A stretch of 64,000 nt of DNA from Sphingobacteriaceae bacterium GW460-11-11-14-LB5 (GCA_002151545.1 CP021237.1:5270001-5334000); one strand, 5' to 3'. Shown: positions 32,219 to 42,160, counted from the first letter of the stretch. The notes: a model not told the origin generated them from the letters alone. Made by a program: numbers and translations.

Positions 32219-33244
32219 TTAATTGTAGTTTCTCCCAAGCTCATCATTGGCAGCGCGGATAATAGATTTATCGCCATTGTCATCATGGTAGAATTCCCAG
32301 AACATGATTCCATTTGCCATATCTTTGGCGAGTTTAGCTTTTTTTCTGGTGGTTATCGTTCCATTAAAGTAAAATTGAACGCCATCAATTAATACATTAT
32401 CTAAACTTACATCGGCACCCGCGGTTACAAAATCACGGTAGGCCTTGGCCGAGTTACTGGCATTTTTACCATAAGCCGGGATGCCCAAAACAGCTTTCTC
32501 CTTCGGCATGCCACGGGTGCTTAACCAATAATTTAAACTGGCAACGGCCATGTTGTACGATGCATGTTGAATAGGTTCATTTTTATCCCAGCCAATGCCG
32601 TCATAAACCATAATATTAAAGAAATCTACAACAGGGAAAACTTCCGATTTTAATCCATCTCTAATACTGCCGGCATATACACCCGGGGTAATGGCCGCAC
32701 TTAAAAATTTATGGTATTTGTGTAACGAATCTGAAAGTTCCTTCATCAGGAGCACGTAATTGTCTGCCGATCCATCGCTGGTGCTTGGGTATTCCCAATC
32801 CATATCTACGCCATCCAGATTGTTTGTTTTGGTAAAAGTTAGCACATTTTTCACAAACAGGTTTCTGGCCGTTGCAGATGCCGCCATGGTTACAAAAATA
32901 CTTTTCGTGCCCGATATCGATATGCCTGTTTTTACACCATTAGCCTTAGCCTTTTGCATTACGGTTGTAAATCGGCCAGGTTGTTCCAATGTCGCTAAGC
33001 TTCCGTCGGTATTGGGATTTAGAAAAGCATAAAAGAGGTGCGTAATCATTTTGAACTTCGAATCTGCCACACCGGCCGGATCCCGGTAGCTTGGAAAATA
33101 GCTCACAATTTTAAAACTATTGTCGGGTATATAGGGTGTTGCAGGTATAGGAGGCCCGGTAGGATCGGTTAGCGGATCGTTTTTCTTACAGGATGATATG
33201 ACCAGCAGGATAGAAATGCCCATCAATAAATAGATTTTTTTCAT
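32219..33244 (-). CDS. GH18-family lipoprotein (chitinase-like)
   Basis: The 341-residue protein has a lipoprotein signal with C19 in ISSCKK and the GH18 catalytic signature DGVDMDWE (D144, D147, D149, E151), with E151 as the acid/base. Other GH18 elements include YAFLNP and AVLGIPAYGKN. It would cleave chitin, chito-oligosaccharides or GlcNAc-containing glycans at the cell surface. An aminotransferase-like gene follows at one base, an unusual partner. Confidence 0.92.
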   Translation of the reverse strand: MKKIYLLMGISILLVISSCKKNDPLTDPTGPPIPATPYIPDNSFKIVSYFPSYRDPAGVADSKFKMITHLFYAFLNPNTDGSLATLEQPGRFTTVMQKAKANGVKTGISISGTKSIFVTMAASATARNLFVKNVLTFTKTNNLDGVDMDWEYPSTSDGSADNYVLLMKELSDSLHKYHKFLSAAITPGVYAGSIRDGLKSEVFPVVDFFNIMVYDGIGWDKNEPIQHASYNMAVASLNYWLSTRGMPKEKAVLGIPAYGKNASNSAKAYRDFVTAGADVSLDNVLIDGVQFYFNGTITTRKKAKLAKDMANGIMFWEFYHDDNGDKSIIRAANDELGRNYN

Positions 33245-33274
33245 AGGGTAGGTATTAACTGGTGTTACATATAC

Positions 33275-34603
33275 TTAAAAATTATCGTGTATATAAGTGA
33301 TTATCCTAACCATTTCTGCACGTACCTCGGCAGTTGGTTTTACAAAGCTGTTGTTCATGAAAGAATAGATATAGGTTTTACCTTTTTTAGTGAGTACATA
33401 GCCGCTTTGATTATGAACACCACCCAGCGAGCCGGTTTTCCCAAAAACAAAAGGTTTGTCGGTTTTGGGGTAAGCGCTTTTTAAAGTACCACTTTTTCCA
33501 CCTGCAGGTAACAGGTTAAAAAGCTTTTCCGGATTGTTTACCAATTTGTAAATGGAATCGAGAAGGTATACATTATCACGCGGCGTAAATAAATTCTGAC
33601 GGGACAGGCCAGATCCATCAGCCCACTTTACTTTATCGGGCAAAAAAGAAAGGTAGTTTTTAGTAATGTAATCAATCGCTTTTGTAGTACTCAATGTATC
33701 GCCAATCTGATTGGAGCAAACCAATAATAAATGTTCGGCGATAAAATTATCGCTGGGTAACATCATGTGTTTTAAAACAGAATCGCGCTTAGCGCCCGGT
33801 AAAGTTTTAGCATAGGAGGGGATTTTAAAATCGACTATGCCCACTGCTTTGTGCAGCGTGTCTGATAATATTTCGACAGTAACATGTGCACTGGTTTTAT
33901 ATGGGTTTTGCTGATTGTAACCTGGCGGCACTGAAACGGCGGGATAATGAAAGCGGTTGCTTAAAAAATCTCTGCTTACCTGGAAACTACCAGCTTTTTT
34001 AGTAGAATCTATTTCAAAACAGGGCGCAAAAACCTTTGGTTCGATATTGATTTTATTTGGAGTAAGATAAGTAGAAGTAACCATGTTATCCATAATTGGC
34101 ATTTCGGTAATTTCTGGCTGATAATAATAATCGTAATCATCCCACGACCAGCCGTCGCCAAAAAAACTACCCGAATATCGTCCCGGAGAAAAGAATAGTT
34201 TTTTGTTCGAAGCCAAAAGAAAATTGTAAGCCGATTTGTCTTTTACGGCAAACTGTAAAAAAGCCGGATCGCCTGTGCCCCAGAAAATCAATGAATCATT
34301 CCGTTCAATATATTTTAACGCAGGCATTAAGTCCGGCAGCATTTTTAAACTCGCAAAAAAAGTATAAAGTTTGGTGTTTGATGCCGGTGTGAAATACTTA
34401 TCGGCATCTTTCTGATAAATCATTTTTTGATCTGCCGGATTATAAAGCGCAAAACCCACCTGATATTGTTTGATTACCTGTGAATTTTTGAATGTTTTAG
34501 CTACTTTTTTCGAAATGATCTTATTGGTTGAACAACCCGTTAACAAACAAACAGCGAGTACAAACGCAAGAAAAATAAAATTATAGCTTTTTAAAGGAAA
34601 CAT
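33275..34603 (-). CDS. dacB: D-alanyl-D-alanine carboxypeptidase/endopeptidase, PBP4 type (S13)
   Basis: The lipoprotein signal ends at C24 (LTGC). Penicillin-binding motifs are SNTK (S75, K78), the SGLSRQN segment (SxN type) and FGKTGSLGG (KTG). PBP4-type enzymes trim and cut peptidoglycan crosslinks. The 442-residue length fits. It is divergent from the aspartyl protease gene at 34656. Confidence 0.9.
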   Translation of the reverse strand: MFPLKSYNFIFLAFVLAVCLLTGCSTNKIISKKVAKTFKNSQVIKQYQVGFALYNPADQKMIYQKDADKYFTPASNTKLYTFFASLKMLPDLMPALKYIERNDSLIFWGTGDPAFLQFAVKDKSAYNFLLASNKKLFFSPGRYSGSFFGDGWSWDDYDYYYQPEITEMPIMDNMVTSTYLTPNKINIEPKVFAPCFEIDSTKKAGSFQVSRDFLSNRFHYPAVSVPPGYNQQNPYKTSAHVTVEILSDTLHKAVGIVDFKIPSYAKTLPGAKRDSVLKHMMLPSDNFIAEHLLLVCSNQIGDTLSTTKAIDYITKNYLSFLPDKVKWADGSGLSRQNLFTPRDNVYLLDSIYKLVNNPEKLFNLLPAGGKSGTLKSAYPKTDKPFVFGKTGSLGGVHNQSGYVLTKKGKTYIYSFMNNSFVKPTAEVRAEMVRIITYIHDNF

Positions 34604-34655
34604 GTTCTAAATTTAGGGGGACATAATTATCAACTAATTTATTAAATTTAGTTTA

Positions 34656-35903
34656 ATGTTAACCAAATATAGCCCCGGTGTAATAATCTGTTTACGCAAA
34701 TTCACAATTTGTTTGGGCTTGGTATTGCTTACTTTTTCCGGATTTGGACAGGAATTCCTTTTTAAAAGAAACCGGCAAAAACAGTCCATTTCTTTTAAGT
34801 GCATTAAAAACCTAATGGTTATTCCGGTATACGTAAACGGGAAAGGCCCCTATGATTTTGTGCTAGATACCGGCGTTGGACCAATGATTATTACAGATCC
34901 ATCCATTATCGATTCTTTGAACTTTAGTAAGCTTCGTAAAATTAAAGTTTCTGGTCTGGGCATCGAAACCGTTGAAGCTTATGTTTCTCAAAGTCTCGAT
35001 GTTAAAGTAGGCAGTACAAACATTAAGAATATACCAACGGCAATCTTAAAAGAAGATCTCTTTAACCTGTCGGGGCACTTGGGACTGAAAATTTATGGAT
35101 TGTTGGGCTTTAGTTTTTTTAACAGCTTTATTGTTGATATCCGATACAGTGAAAACAGGCTGATTATTTACGATCGCTACGCCAAGATTAAATACCGTGG
35201 AAAAAAAATACCTATTGAGATAGAGAACCAGAAACCATATATTCTGGCCACTGTTGATGTTCCCGGGGGCAAAGCTGTTGAGGCCAGGTTTTTAATGGAT
35301 ACCGGTGCCAGCCATGCTTTATCACTCGAAATGTTAAATGGAACTGAATTCCCCCTGCCTGAAAAAAAAATCAAAGCTAATCTCGGGATGAGTATCAGTG
35401 GACAGATTAAGGGATACGTGGGGCGCGTAGGTAAATTTAATGTTGGAGGTTATCCTTTTAAAGACGTTGTTGCCGGATTTCCCGATTTTAAAACTATTGC
35501 AGACAAGATCGATTTATCAAAGCGGAATGGAAATTTAGGGGCTGATTTATTGCGGAAATTTAACATCCAGTTTAATTACCAGGAAGGCTTTATTTATGTT
35601 AAACCCAATGGATTAAGTAAAACCCCTTTCGAGCACGATATGATCGGTATGGTGCTTTATCTCGATCAGAAAGAGTATAAAAGAGTATTGATTGGCGAGA
35701 TAGACGAAAATAGTCCGGCAGAAAAAGCGGGACTATGTCCTGATGATGAAATTATTGCGGTAAACTTTAAAAGCGTAGATGCGTATACTTTAAACGAGCT
35801 GACCGAAATGTTTAAATCGAAAGCTGATAGAAATGTAATCTTCGAAATTTTTAGAGATAATCAAGTCTATTTTAAGGTGGTGCGCCTTGAAAAGCGGATC
35901 TGA
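34656..35903 (+). CDS. Aspartyl protease family protein with PDZ domain
   Basis: Two retropepsin-like active-site motifs occur in one chain, FVLDTGVGP near residue 70 and LMDTGASHAL near residue 214, so the protein can form a two-lobed active site by itself. A PDZ domain (AEKAGLCPDDEIIAVN) ends the chain. An N-terminal hydrophobic segment (FTICLGLVLLTFSGFGQ) suggests export. It probably cleaves envelope proteins; substrate unknown. Confidence 0.87.
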   Translation: MLTKYSPGVIICLRKFTICLGLVLLTFSGFGQEFLFKRNRQKQSISFKCIKNLMVIPVYVNGKGPYDFVLDTGVGPMIITDPSIIDSLNFSKLRKIKVSGLGIETVEAYVSQSLDVKVGSTNIKNIPTAILKEDLFNLSGHLGLKIYGLLGFSFFNSFIVDIRYSENRLIIYDRYAKIKYRGKKIPIEIENQKPYILATVDVPGGKAVEARFLMDTGASHALSLEMLNGTEFPLPEKKIKANLGMSISGQIKGYVGRVGKFNVGGYPFKDVVAGFPDFKTIADKIDLSKRNGNLGADLLRKFNIQFNYQEGFIYVKPNGLSKTPFEHDMIGMVLYLDQKEYKRVLIGEIDENSPAEKAGLCPDDEIIAVNFKSVDAYTLNELTEMFKSKADRNVIFEIFRDNQVYFKVVRLEKRI

Positions 35904-35995
35904 AAAGCGTAATTTTCCAGTTACAAAACAATTGTCGTGTAACAAGATTCTAACTTTAACCTCTTATTGTCAAGCAAACTAACTTTTATATACAC

Positions 35996-38512
35996 ATGAA
36001 GAAAAACTTTAAGGTACTTGCCCTTGCAGGTATCGTAGCACTTGGTGTAGCCGGATCAGGTTCCGTATATGCCCAGAAAAAATCTAAAACCACAAAAGGA
36101 GCAACTCCAGCAACGCCAACTGCAACTCCGGCAGCAGCTCCAAAAAAAGAAGGAATTAAACCATTCTCAGAAGTAATTACCGCAAAAGCCAGAACAACAA
36201 ACGGTTTATTTAAAACACACAAAGTTGACGATAAATGGTATTTTGAGATACCAGATTCGATGATAAACCGCGAAATGCTTGTGGTTACCCGTTTAGCAAA
36301 AGTACCTGCGGGCGTAAAAGTTGGCAACCAGCAATATGGTGGAGAACAATTAAACGAACAAGTGTGGAAATGGGAGCGTAGAGGTAAACAGGTTTACATT
36401 CGTGTACCAAGCTATTCAACCAAGGCCGATCCGAACAGCGATATGTACGAATCGGTACAAAACTCTAATCTTGCACAGATTTTAGCCAGCTTTGAAATTA
36501 AAGCTTATAATAAAGACACTACAGGCGTTGTAATTGATGTTACCGATTTCTATAACGGTGATGTAATGGCGATTGGTGCTACCGATCAGATCCGCAAGGC
36601 TTATAAAGTGACCATGTACGATGCAACACGTTCTTATATCGATACGGTAAAAACTTTCCCTATTAACGTTGAAGTAAAAACAGCTAAAACATATCGTGCA
36701 GCAGAATCTCCAACCGATAATAGTAATGGAGCAGTTACTTTCGAATTCAATACATCGATGTTGTTATTGCCAAAAACCCCTGTAAAAGCCAGAATAATGG
36801 ATAGCAGAGTTGGTTTCTTTGGTCAATCTCAAATTGATTATGGAACCAATGCACAAAAGGCAGAGCGTACAGCCTATATCCACCGCTGGAATTTAGTTCC
36901 CAAAGATACCAATGCTTACAAACGTGGCGAATTGGTAGAACCGGTAAAACCGATTGTAATTTATATCGATCCTGCAACACCAAAAAAATGGGTACCATTT
37001 TTAATCCAGGGTATTAACGATTGGCAGGTAGCGTTCGAAGCGGCTGGTTTCAAAAATGCCATCATTGGTAAAGAAGCACCAAGCCCGCAACAAGATCCTC
37101 AATTTAGCGTAGAAGATTCGAGATATTCGGTTGTTCGTTATTTTGCATCAGATATTGCAAATGCTTATGGTCCGCACATTAGCGATCCCCGTACCGGACA
37201 GATTTTAGAAACGCATATTGGTTGGTACCATAATGTTATGAACCTGTTGCGCAACTGGTACTTTGTACAAACAGCAGCCATTAACCCAGAAGTACGTAAA
37301 GCTAAATTTACTGATGCACAAATGGGCGAATTGATCCGTTTTGTTTCTTCACACGAAATTGGCCATACATTAGGTTTACCTCATAACTTTGGCTCAAGTT
37401 ATGCTTATCCGGTTGATTCATTACGTTCGAAAGCATTTACAGATAAACATGGTACAGCGCCATCTATTATGGATTATGCGCGTTTTAACTACATCGCTCA
37501 ACCTGGTGATGGTGTAACCAAACTTCACCCTCAAATTGGAGAATACGATAAATGGGTAGTGAAATGGGGATATTCCTGGATTCCTGGAAACAAAACTGCT
37601 GAGCAGGAAAAAGAAATTTTAGATCAGTGGACATTAAAAAATGCAGGTAATCCGCTGTATTTCTATGGCCGCCAGGGAACTTCATTAGATCCTCGTTTGC
37701 AAAGCGAAGATTTGGGCGACAATGCGATGAAAGCAAGTACTTATGGCATTGCCAACTTAAAACGCATTTTACCTAATGTAGAAAAATGGACTTACCAAAA
37801 AGGAAAAGACTATAGCGATTTAAAAGAAATCTACACAGAAATTGTTGGCCAGTTTAACCGTTATATGGGACATGTGGCTGCAAACGTTGGTGGATTAAGC
37901 GAAAACTTTAAAACCTACGAGCAAAAAGGACCGGTTTACGCTTATTTGCCTAAAGCAAAACAAAAAGAAGCGGTTACCTTTTTCAATCAACAGTTATTTA
38001 CAACGCCACTCTGGTTAATCAGCAATGACCAGTTGAGCAAATTTGATAACGGTGTATTGTTAAACCGCATTAAAAGTGTTCAAGCGAATACTTTAGGCAA
38101 CTTATTATCTGCTCCGCGTATTGCACGTTTGTTAGATAACGAAACTAAAAACGGTGCAGCCAAAGCATACACCTTGCCTGAATTATTTACTGACTTAAGA
38201 TCATCGGTATTTGTTGCAGGAAGAGCAGATGCATTTAAACGTAATTTACAACGTGCTTATGTAGATCGTTTGCAGGATTTAATGACCAAAGAAGCAGAAC
38301 TTCCGGTTGGATTCCCTGCAGATTATGCCGCAAGTTATGGTTTAACGCCAATCAATGTTGGCTTATCTGATATCAGACCATTGGTTAGGGCAGAGTTGAA
38401 AACCTTATTGGCTACAACAAAAGCCAGAGCAACAGCAGGCGATGCCATTACCAAAGCACACTACGAAGATTTAAATATCAGAATTAAAGATATTTTAGAT
38501 CCGAAGAAATAA
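35996..38512 (+). CDS. Secreted zinc metalloprotease, DUF5117/DUF5118 type
   Basis: After a signal peptide (MKKNFKVLALAGIVALGVAGSGSVYA) and a Thr/Ala/Pro-rich linker (about 28-52), the 838-residue protein has the zinc motif HEIGHTLGLPH (H453, E454, H457, H463), a metzincin-like arrangement, then SIMDYARFNY. This is the DUF5117-type metalloprotease found in Bacteroidota. The codon usage looks highly expressed. It is probably extracellular or periplasmic and possibly involved in protein turnover. Confidence 0.9.
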   Translation: MKKNFKVLALAGIVALGVAGSGSVYAQKKSKTTKGATPATPTATPAAAPKKEGIKPFSEVITAKARTTNGLFKTHKVDDKWYFEIPDSMINREMLVVTRLAKVPAGVKVGNQQYGGEQLNEQVWKWERRGKQVYIRVPSYSTKADPNSDMYESVQNSNLAQILASFEIKAYNKDTTGVVIDVTDFYNGDVMAIGATDQIRKAYKVTMYDATRSYIDTVKTFPINVEVKTAKTYRAAESPTDNSNGAVTFEFNTSMLLLPKTPVKARIMDSRVGFFGQSQIDYGTNAQKAERTAYIHRWNLVPKDTNAYKRGELVEPVKPIVIYIDPATPKKWVPFLIQGINDWQVAFEAAGFKNAIIGKEAPSPQQDPQFSVEDSRYSVVRYFASDIANAYGPHISDPRTGQILETHIGWYHNVMNLLRNWYFVQTAAINPEVRKAKFTDAQMGELIRFVSSHEIGHTLGLPHNFGSSYAYPVDSLRSKAFTDKHGTAPSIMDYARFNYIAQPGDGVTKLHPQIGEYDKWVVKWGYSWIPGNKTAEQEKEILDQWTLKNAGNPLYFYGRQGTSLDPRLQSEDLGDNAMKASTYGIANLKRILPNVEKWTYQKGKDYSDLKEIYTEIVGQFNRYMGHVAANVGGLSENFKTYEQKGPVYAYLPKAKQKEAVTFFNQQLFTTPLWLISNDQLSKFDNGVLLNRIKSVQANTLGNLLSAPRIARLLDNETKNGAAKAYTLPELFTDLRSSVFVAGRADAFKRNLQRAYVDRLQDLMTKEAELPVGFPADYAASYGLTPINVGLSDIRPLVRAELKTLLATTKARATAGDAITKAHYEDLNIRIKDILDPKK

Positions 38513-38607
38513 AATAATTAAATGATAGAGGGATTGAATGATAGCATGTTCGATTATTAAGCGCCCAAATTCACTCATTATCTAATCTACTCAATCGAAA
38601 TCAAAAG

Positions 38608-38645
38608 AACGGAGCAGATCATTAAATTGATCGCTCCGTTTTTTG
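38608..38645 (+). terminator. Strong intrinsic terminator after the metalloprotease gene
   Basis: AACGGAGC-A-GATCA pairs with TGATC-GCTCCGTT with one bulged A, followed by TTTTTTG. The hairpin sits about 95 bases after the stop codon. Confidence 0.85.
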
Positions 38646-38725
38646 TTTTGGTTCGTTTGTATAATTCTTGATGCTTTAAGCTAAACCCACAACAGTTTTT
38701 TAATTTTATGATCAAAACGGCTATC

Positions 38726-39601
38726 ATGCTTAAAAAAATAACACTTGCCATTGCTTTATTTACCTGCAGTTTAGCTGTATTTGGCCAAAGTGCAGATTCG
38801 CTAACAATCGTAAAAACCAAATGGCAGAAAAACAGCGTTGCCAAACAGGTGGTTTTATACCGGCATCACTTTGATCAGAAAAATCTTTTCGCTGCAAACG
38901 AAAATATTTCTTTTCTCGAAATTAAAAATACAGGACGAAAAGCAGTATTTGCCATTGGTGCAGAAGAAAAAGAACTGATTACGACCAGTAGTTTTGGACT
39001 GCGCGATACCGCAATTGCTGCGGTCAACGGCAATTTTTTTGATGTGAAAAATGGAGGGTCGGTAGATTTTGTTCGTGTTAACGGAAAAACCATTAATACT
39101 AACCGCCTGGATAAGCATGGAAATCGGGCAAGGCACCAGGAAGCAGCGCTTGTTATTGAAAACGGAAAGATTTCGATCAAAAAGTGGGATGGAACAACCG
39201 ACTGGGAAACCAAATTAACTGCCCAAAATGTTTTGTTAAACGGACCATTGTTAACCTTAAACCGCGTTGATGAAACACTAGATACAGCCGGATTTAACCG
39301 CTTGCGTCATCCGCGCACCTGCCTGGGCATAAAACCAAACGGGAGGGTAATTTTGTTAACCGTTGACGGAAGAAATGAAAACTCCGCAGGCATGAGTTTG
39401 TTCGAACTAACCAAATTAATGCGTTGGTTAGGCTGTACCAGTGCCATTAATTTTGATGGCGGGGGTTCTACCACTTTATGGGTAAACGGAATGCCCGATA
39501 ATGGTGTTATCAACTATCCAACTGACAATAAAAAATGGGATCACGAAGGGCAGCGTAAAGTAGCTAATGTCATTTTGGTGAAAAAACAAGTCCGGAGATA
39601 A
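38726..39601 (+). CDS. Exported phosphodiester glycosidase (NAGPA/DUF2233-like)
   Basis: From ATG 38726 the protein starts with a signal peptide (MLKKITLAIALFTCSLAVFG); an ATG at 38708 is also in frame. Domain features are AAVNGNFFD, HPRTCLGIKPNGRVILLTVDGR and NFDGGGSTTLWVNG near the end, the signature of the NAGPA-like phosphodiester glycosidase domain. It may remove GlcNAc-phosphate-type caps from glycans or teichoic-acid-like chains; no direct evidence here. Confidence 0.87.
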   Translation: MLKKITLAIALFTCSLAVFGQSADSLTIVKTKWQKNSVAKQVVLYRHHFDQKNLFAANENISFLEIKNTGRKAVFAIGAEEKELITTSSFGLRDTAIAAVNGNFFDVKNGGSVDFVRVNGKTINTNRLDKHGNRARHQEAALVIENGKISIKKWDGTTDWETKLTAQNVLLNGPLLTLNRVDETLDTAGFNRLRHPRTCLGIKPNGRVILLTVDGRNENSAGMSLFELTKLMRWLGCTSAINFDGGGSTTLWVNGMPDNGVINYPTDNKKWDHEGQRKVANVILVKKQVRR

Positions 39602-39670
39602 ACCGGCATCTATAACAAGCATGTTTAGCTCTGGTTAAAAAAACTTATTTTAGCCAAAGATTTTCTTGAA

Positions 39671-40597
39671 ATGATTAAAAATACAATATACTTTTTCTTT
39701 TTTGTGCTGATGCTTTCTGCCTGTAAATTTGGCTCTAAAACCAGCGATCCAACTTTAAGAGATTTTACTTTCGAGCCTGTAAAAGGCATTCGCTATCAAG
39801 AGGTAAAACGCCGGTTTAAAAATGGACTTTCTTTTAACGCAGAAGGTTTTATGCAAAAACCATCCTGGATTATTGAAGTGGTTAAAGAAGATACCATGTC
39901 GGCCTGGAGCCCGCAGAAAAAAAAGATGCAGAAGTTTTATATGCAGTACGATCACGGAAACGTGTATAATTTTGCTGCAGAATTTTTTAAGGTGAAACAC
40001 ATCAGTAAAGATAGCCTGGTTTTTCAGCGTGTGCAGGTAGAAGGAAGGGTGATTGCCGCCGATGTACGTTCGGATGTAAACATGACCTTTTACGCACAGG
40101 ATTACATTAAAAATAAATTAAAAACCACGGCTGCTGACCTGCAAAAACCAACCAAAGCCGATACGGCATTTATTCTGGAACGATGTACTAAGGTAAACCG
40201 GAATAGTAACGATGCTTTCGCTGCTACAGACCCGGTTCAGTTTATCTCTAAAAGTAAAATTGCAAGGGTAGAAAAAATCAGTACGGTAGACCGGGCGAAT
40301 AATAGAACCGAGGCTTACGATTACATGTTTCCGCAGTATATTATTCGGATAGACCGGGCTTATAAAGATTTTGCTTACCAGGTTGCAGCCGTTGTTGATT
40401 TTCAGGGAGGCATACATGTAAAAACGATTTATAACGTGCTTCCGGAGAATAAGGAGGCTAAGAAAAAAGTGGCTCAGGGCATAGCCGATATCTACGTTCG
40501 AAACCTTTTTGATGTGGCTCCCGGAACAACGCTGGGGATTCCACACAATAGCGAAATTACTTTAACAATAATTGGGAAGGCGATTAAAAAGCCTTAG
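39671..40597 (+). CDS. Lipoprotein of unknown function
   Basis: The 308-residue protein has a lipobox LSAC with C18. The rest contains mixed charged strands such as SWIIEVVKED and YDYMFPQYIIRIDRAYKDF, and no known family was recognised. It is downstream of the phosphodiester glycosidase gene and co-directional (69 bases apart), so co-expression is possible. Confidence 0.7.
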   Translation: MIKNTIYFFFFVLMLSACKFGSKTSDPTLRDFTFEPVKGIRYQEVKRRFKNGLSFNAEGFMQKPSWIIEVVKEDTMSAWSPQKKKMQKFYMQYDHGNVYNFAAEFFKVKHISKDSLVFQRVQVEGRVIAADVRSDVNMTFYAQDYIKNKLKTTAADLQKPTKADTAFILERCTKVNRNSNDAFAATDPVQFISKSKIARVEKISTVDRANNRTEAYDYMFPQYIIRIDRAYKDFAYQVAAVVDFQGGIHVKTIYNVLPENKEAKKKVAQGIADIYVRNLFDVAPGTTLGIPHNSEITLTIIGKAIKKP

Positions 40598-40645
40598 TAA
40601 TCTGCTATTTACAAAATTTTAATGTTAAAAAAATGTTAAAATTTA

Positions 40646-40676
40646 TTTTGATTTTAAAAATTAAAACTTACCTTGC
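40646..40676 (+). promoter_or_regulatory. Promoter of the cold-shock gene
   Basis: TTTTG (40646-40650), an 18-base spacer and TACCTTGC (40669-40676), close to TAnnTTTG. The ATG lies 26 bases downstream. Confidence 0.6.
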
Positions 40677-40701
40677 ATACTTAATTTTAATATTTAATAC
40701 A

Positions 40702-40893
40702 ATGCAAGAAGGCACAGTAAAATTCTTCAATGTAACTAAAGGTTTTGGCTTTATCATCCCTGCGAATGGCGATAGCGAAATTTTTGTTCATTCAACAGGT
40801 CTTATCGACGAAATCCGTGAAAACGACAAAGTTCAGTACGAAGTTGCTAACGGTAAAAAAGGCTTAAACGCCGTTAATGTGAAAGTAATTTAA
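40702..40893 (+). CDS. Cold-shock domain protein (CspA-like)
   Basis: From ATG 40702 this is a 63-residue cold-shock protein: MQEGTVKFFNVTKGFGFI (RNP1-like KGFGFI) and then EIFVHSTG (RNP2-like). It binds single-stranded RNA and DNA as an RNA chaperone. Frames starting at 40633 add a leader not found in the family. The promoter and a terminator flank it, so it is a single-gene unit. Confidence 0.95.
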   Translation: MQEGTVKFFNVTKGFGFIIPANGDSEIFVHSTGLIDEIRENDKVQYEVANGKKGLNAVNVKVI

Positions 40894-40914
40894 TTTATTT
40901 ATCATATTTACAGA

Positions 40915-40949
40915 GAAGGCTGCTTTCTTGCGATGGCGGCCTTTTTTTG
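40915..40949 (+). terminator. Terminator after the cold-shock gene
   Basis: AAGGC-GC arms pair with GC-GCCTT (AAGGCTGC ... GGCGGCC) and are followed by TTTTTTTG. Confidence 0.75.
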
Positions 40950-41012
40950 TTTTATTTTTCGAGGACTGAACTCTTTCGGGACCTTTTTCACTTATTCAGG
41001 ACCTGTTGAATT

Positions 41013-41075
41013 CCCGCAGATGTCGCAGACAGCGCAGATGAATATAACTCTGCGTCAATCACTTTGATCTGCGGG
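41013..41075. repeat. Inverted repeat CCCGCAGAT with CGCAGAT-type units
   Basis: CCCGCAGAT (41013-41021) and ATCTGCGGG (41067-41075) are a perfect 9-bp pair. The sequence between repeats CGCAGA-like words with a period near 9 (CGCAGATGTCGCAGACAGCG). Confidence 0.6.
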
Positions 41076-41090
41076 CGCTATTTAGCGTTC

Positions 41091-41573
41091 TTACTTCTGG
41101 GCAACTTTCTTCCTTAAAAACTGATCCAGAAAAATTAATCCAATCACCAGATCTGCAAAAAGAAAGGCATAAATAGCCGTAGGTGTAATGTATTGGTTTA
41201 AATTGAAATCCAAATTCACCTTCAAATCGAATGCAGGCATGTCGAGCTTAACCTTATAAAACACATAACCGATTAAGGCCAATAAAGAGATCAGGAAAAA
41301 GCCCCCAATGCTATAAATAATCTTTTTGTCGACCTTCGTTTTCATTGCTACCGGGGCCGGAGCTAATGCGATACTTTCCATTACATTCCTGTTGAACGAC
41401 ATAGAGGGTTCATCAAGATCGAGCTCATTAAAAACTAAATTGAGCTTTAACAGATCCTCGTACTGCGATTTAATCTCAGCATCCGATTCGATTTTTTCTT
41501 CGATGGCTTTTTTTGAAGAATCATCCAAATTCCCATCAATATAATCCCAAAGCTGTTGTTCTATTGTGTTCAT
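41091..41573 (-). CDS. Putative anti-sigma factor with two membrane segments
   Basis: The 160-residue protein starts with an acidic helical N-terminus (MNTIEQQLWDYIDGNLD ... EIKSQYEDLL) typical of anti-sigma domains, without the zinc-finger HxxxCxxC. Two hydrophobic segments follow at about 85-107 and 131-150. Its start overlaps the stop of the ECF sigma gene by four bases (ATGA), strongly suggesting that it controls that sigma factor. Confidence 0.8.
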   Translation of the reverse strand: MNTIEQQLWDYIDGNLDDSSKKAIEEKIESDAEIKSQYEDLLKLNLVFNELDLDEPSMSFNRNVMESIALAPAPVAMKTKVDKKIIYSIGGFFLISLLALIGYVFYKVKLDMPAFDLKVNLDFNLNQYITPTAIYAFLFADLVIGLIFLDQFLRKKVAQK

Positions 41574-42151
41574 AGTAACTCCTTTACTTCATCTTTTAAC
41601 AAATATTGTAATTTTTCTTTAAGTCTTTGCCTGGCCCTGTGCAACTTAACCTTTATCGTGTTGGGTTCCATGTGCAGCGCCTCGCCAATTTCTTCTAAAC
41701 TCTGTTCACCTTTATAAAATAGCGTAATAATAGCGGCATCGTCTGGTAAAAGCTGGGTAATGGCAATATTTAAAAAAGTATGGCTATCCTGTTTCTCGTA
41801 ACCATTTGCATTAAAACTGGAAGTCTGGTTTTCGAGCTGCAATATGGTACCTTCATCATGAATTGATGTGGTATCTAAACGGTTTTTCCTTAAAAAAGTC
41901 ATGGCCGTGGTATACGTTATCGAGTACAGCCAGGTACTAAATTTAGCCGTTTGTTTAAAGGTGCCCAATGCTTTATAGGCTTTTACAAAGCAATCCTGCG
42001 CAATTTCTTCGGCATCTTCCCTGTTTTTCGAAAACCGTAAAGCAAGTGTAAATACAAACCGCTGATGGCGTTTTACCAACAAGGCATACTGATCGGTTTC
42101 GCCGCTCAATACCTTCTGGATCAGCTCTAAATCTGTAGGTTTTTGCTCCAT
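41570..42151 (-). CDS. ECF-type RNA polymerase sigma factor
   Basis: From ATG 42151 the 193-residue protein has region 2 (LVKRHQRFVFTLALRFSKNREDAEEIAQDCFVKAY) and region 4 (LEEIGEALHMEPNTIKVKLHRARQRL), the extracytoplasmic-function sigma layout. The frame opens at a TTG at 42160. It is coupled to the anti-sigma gene by ATGA overlap. It may be the SigP-like partner of the PorX/PorY system, but this is only a possibility. Confidence 0.92.
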   Translation of the reverse strand: MEQKPTDLELIQKVLSGETDQYALLVKRHQRFVFTLALRFSKNREDAEEIAQDCFVKAYKALGTFKQTAKFSTWLYSITYTTAMTFLRKNRLDTTSIHDEGTILQLENQTSSFNANGYEKQDSHTFLNIAITQLLPDDAAIITLFYKGEQSLEEIGEALHMEPNTIKVKLHRARQRLKEKLQYLLKDEVKELL

Positions 42152-42160
42152 GTTTAGCAA

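Noticed and set aside
40633..40701. Longer start for the cold-shock protein
   Set aside because: The added residues lie over the promoter and are absent from the family; ATG 40702 gives the normal start.
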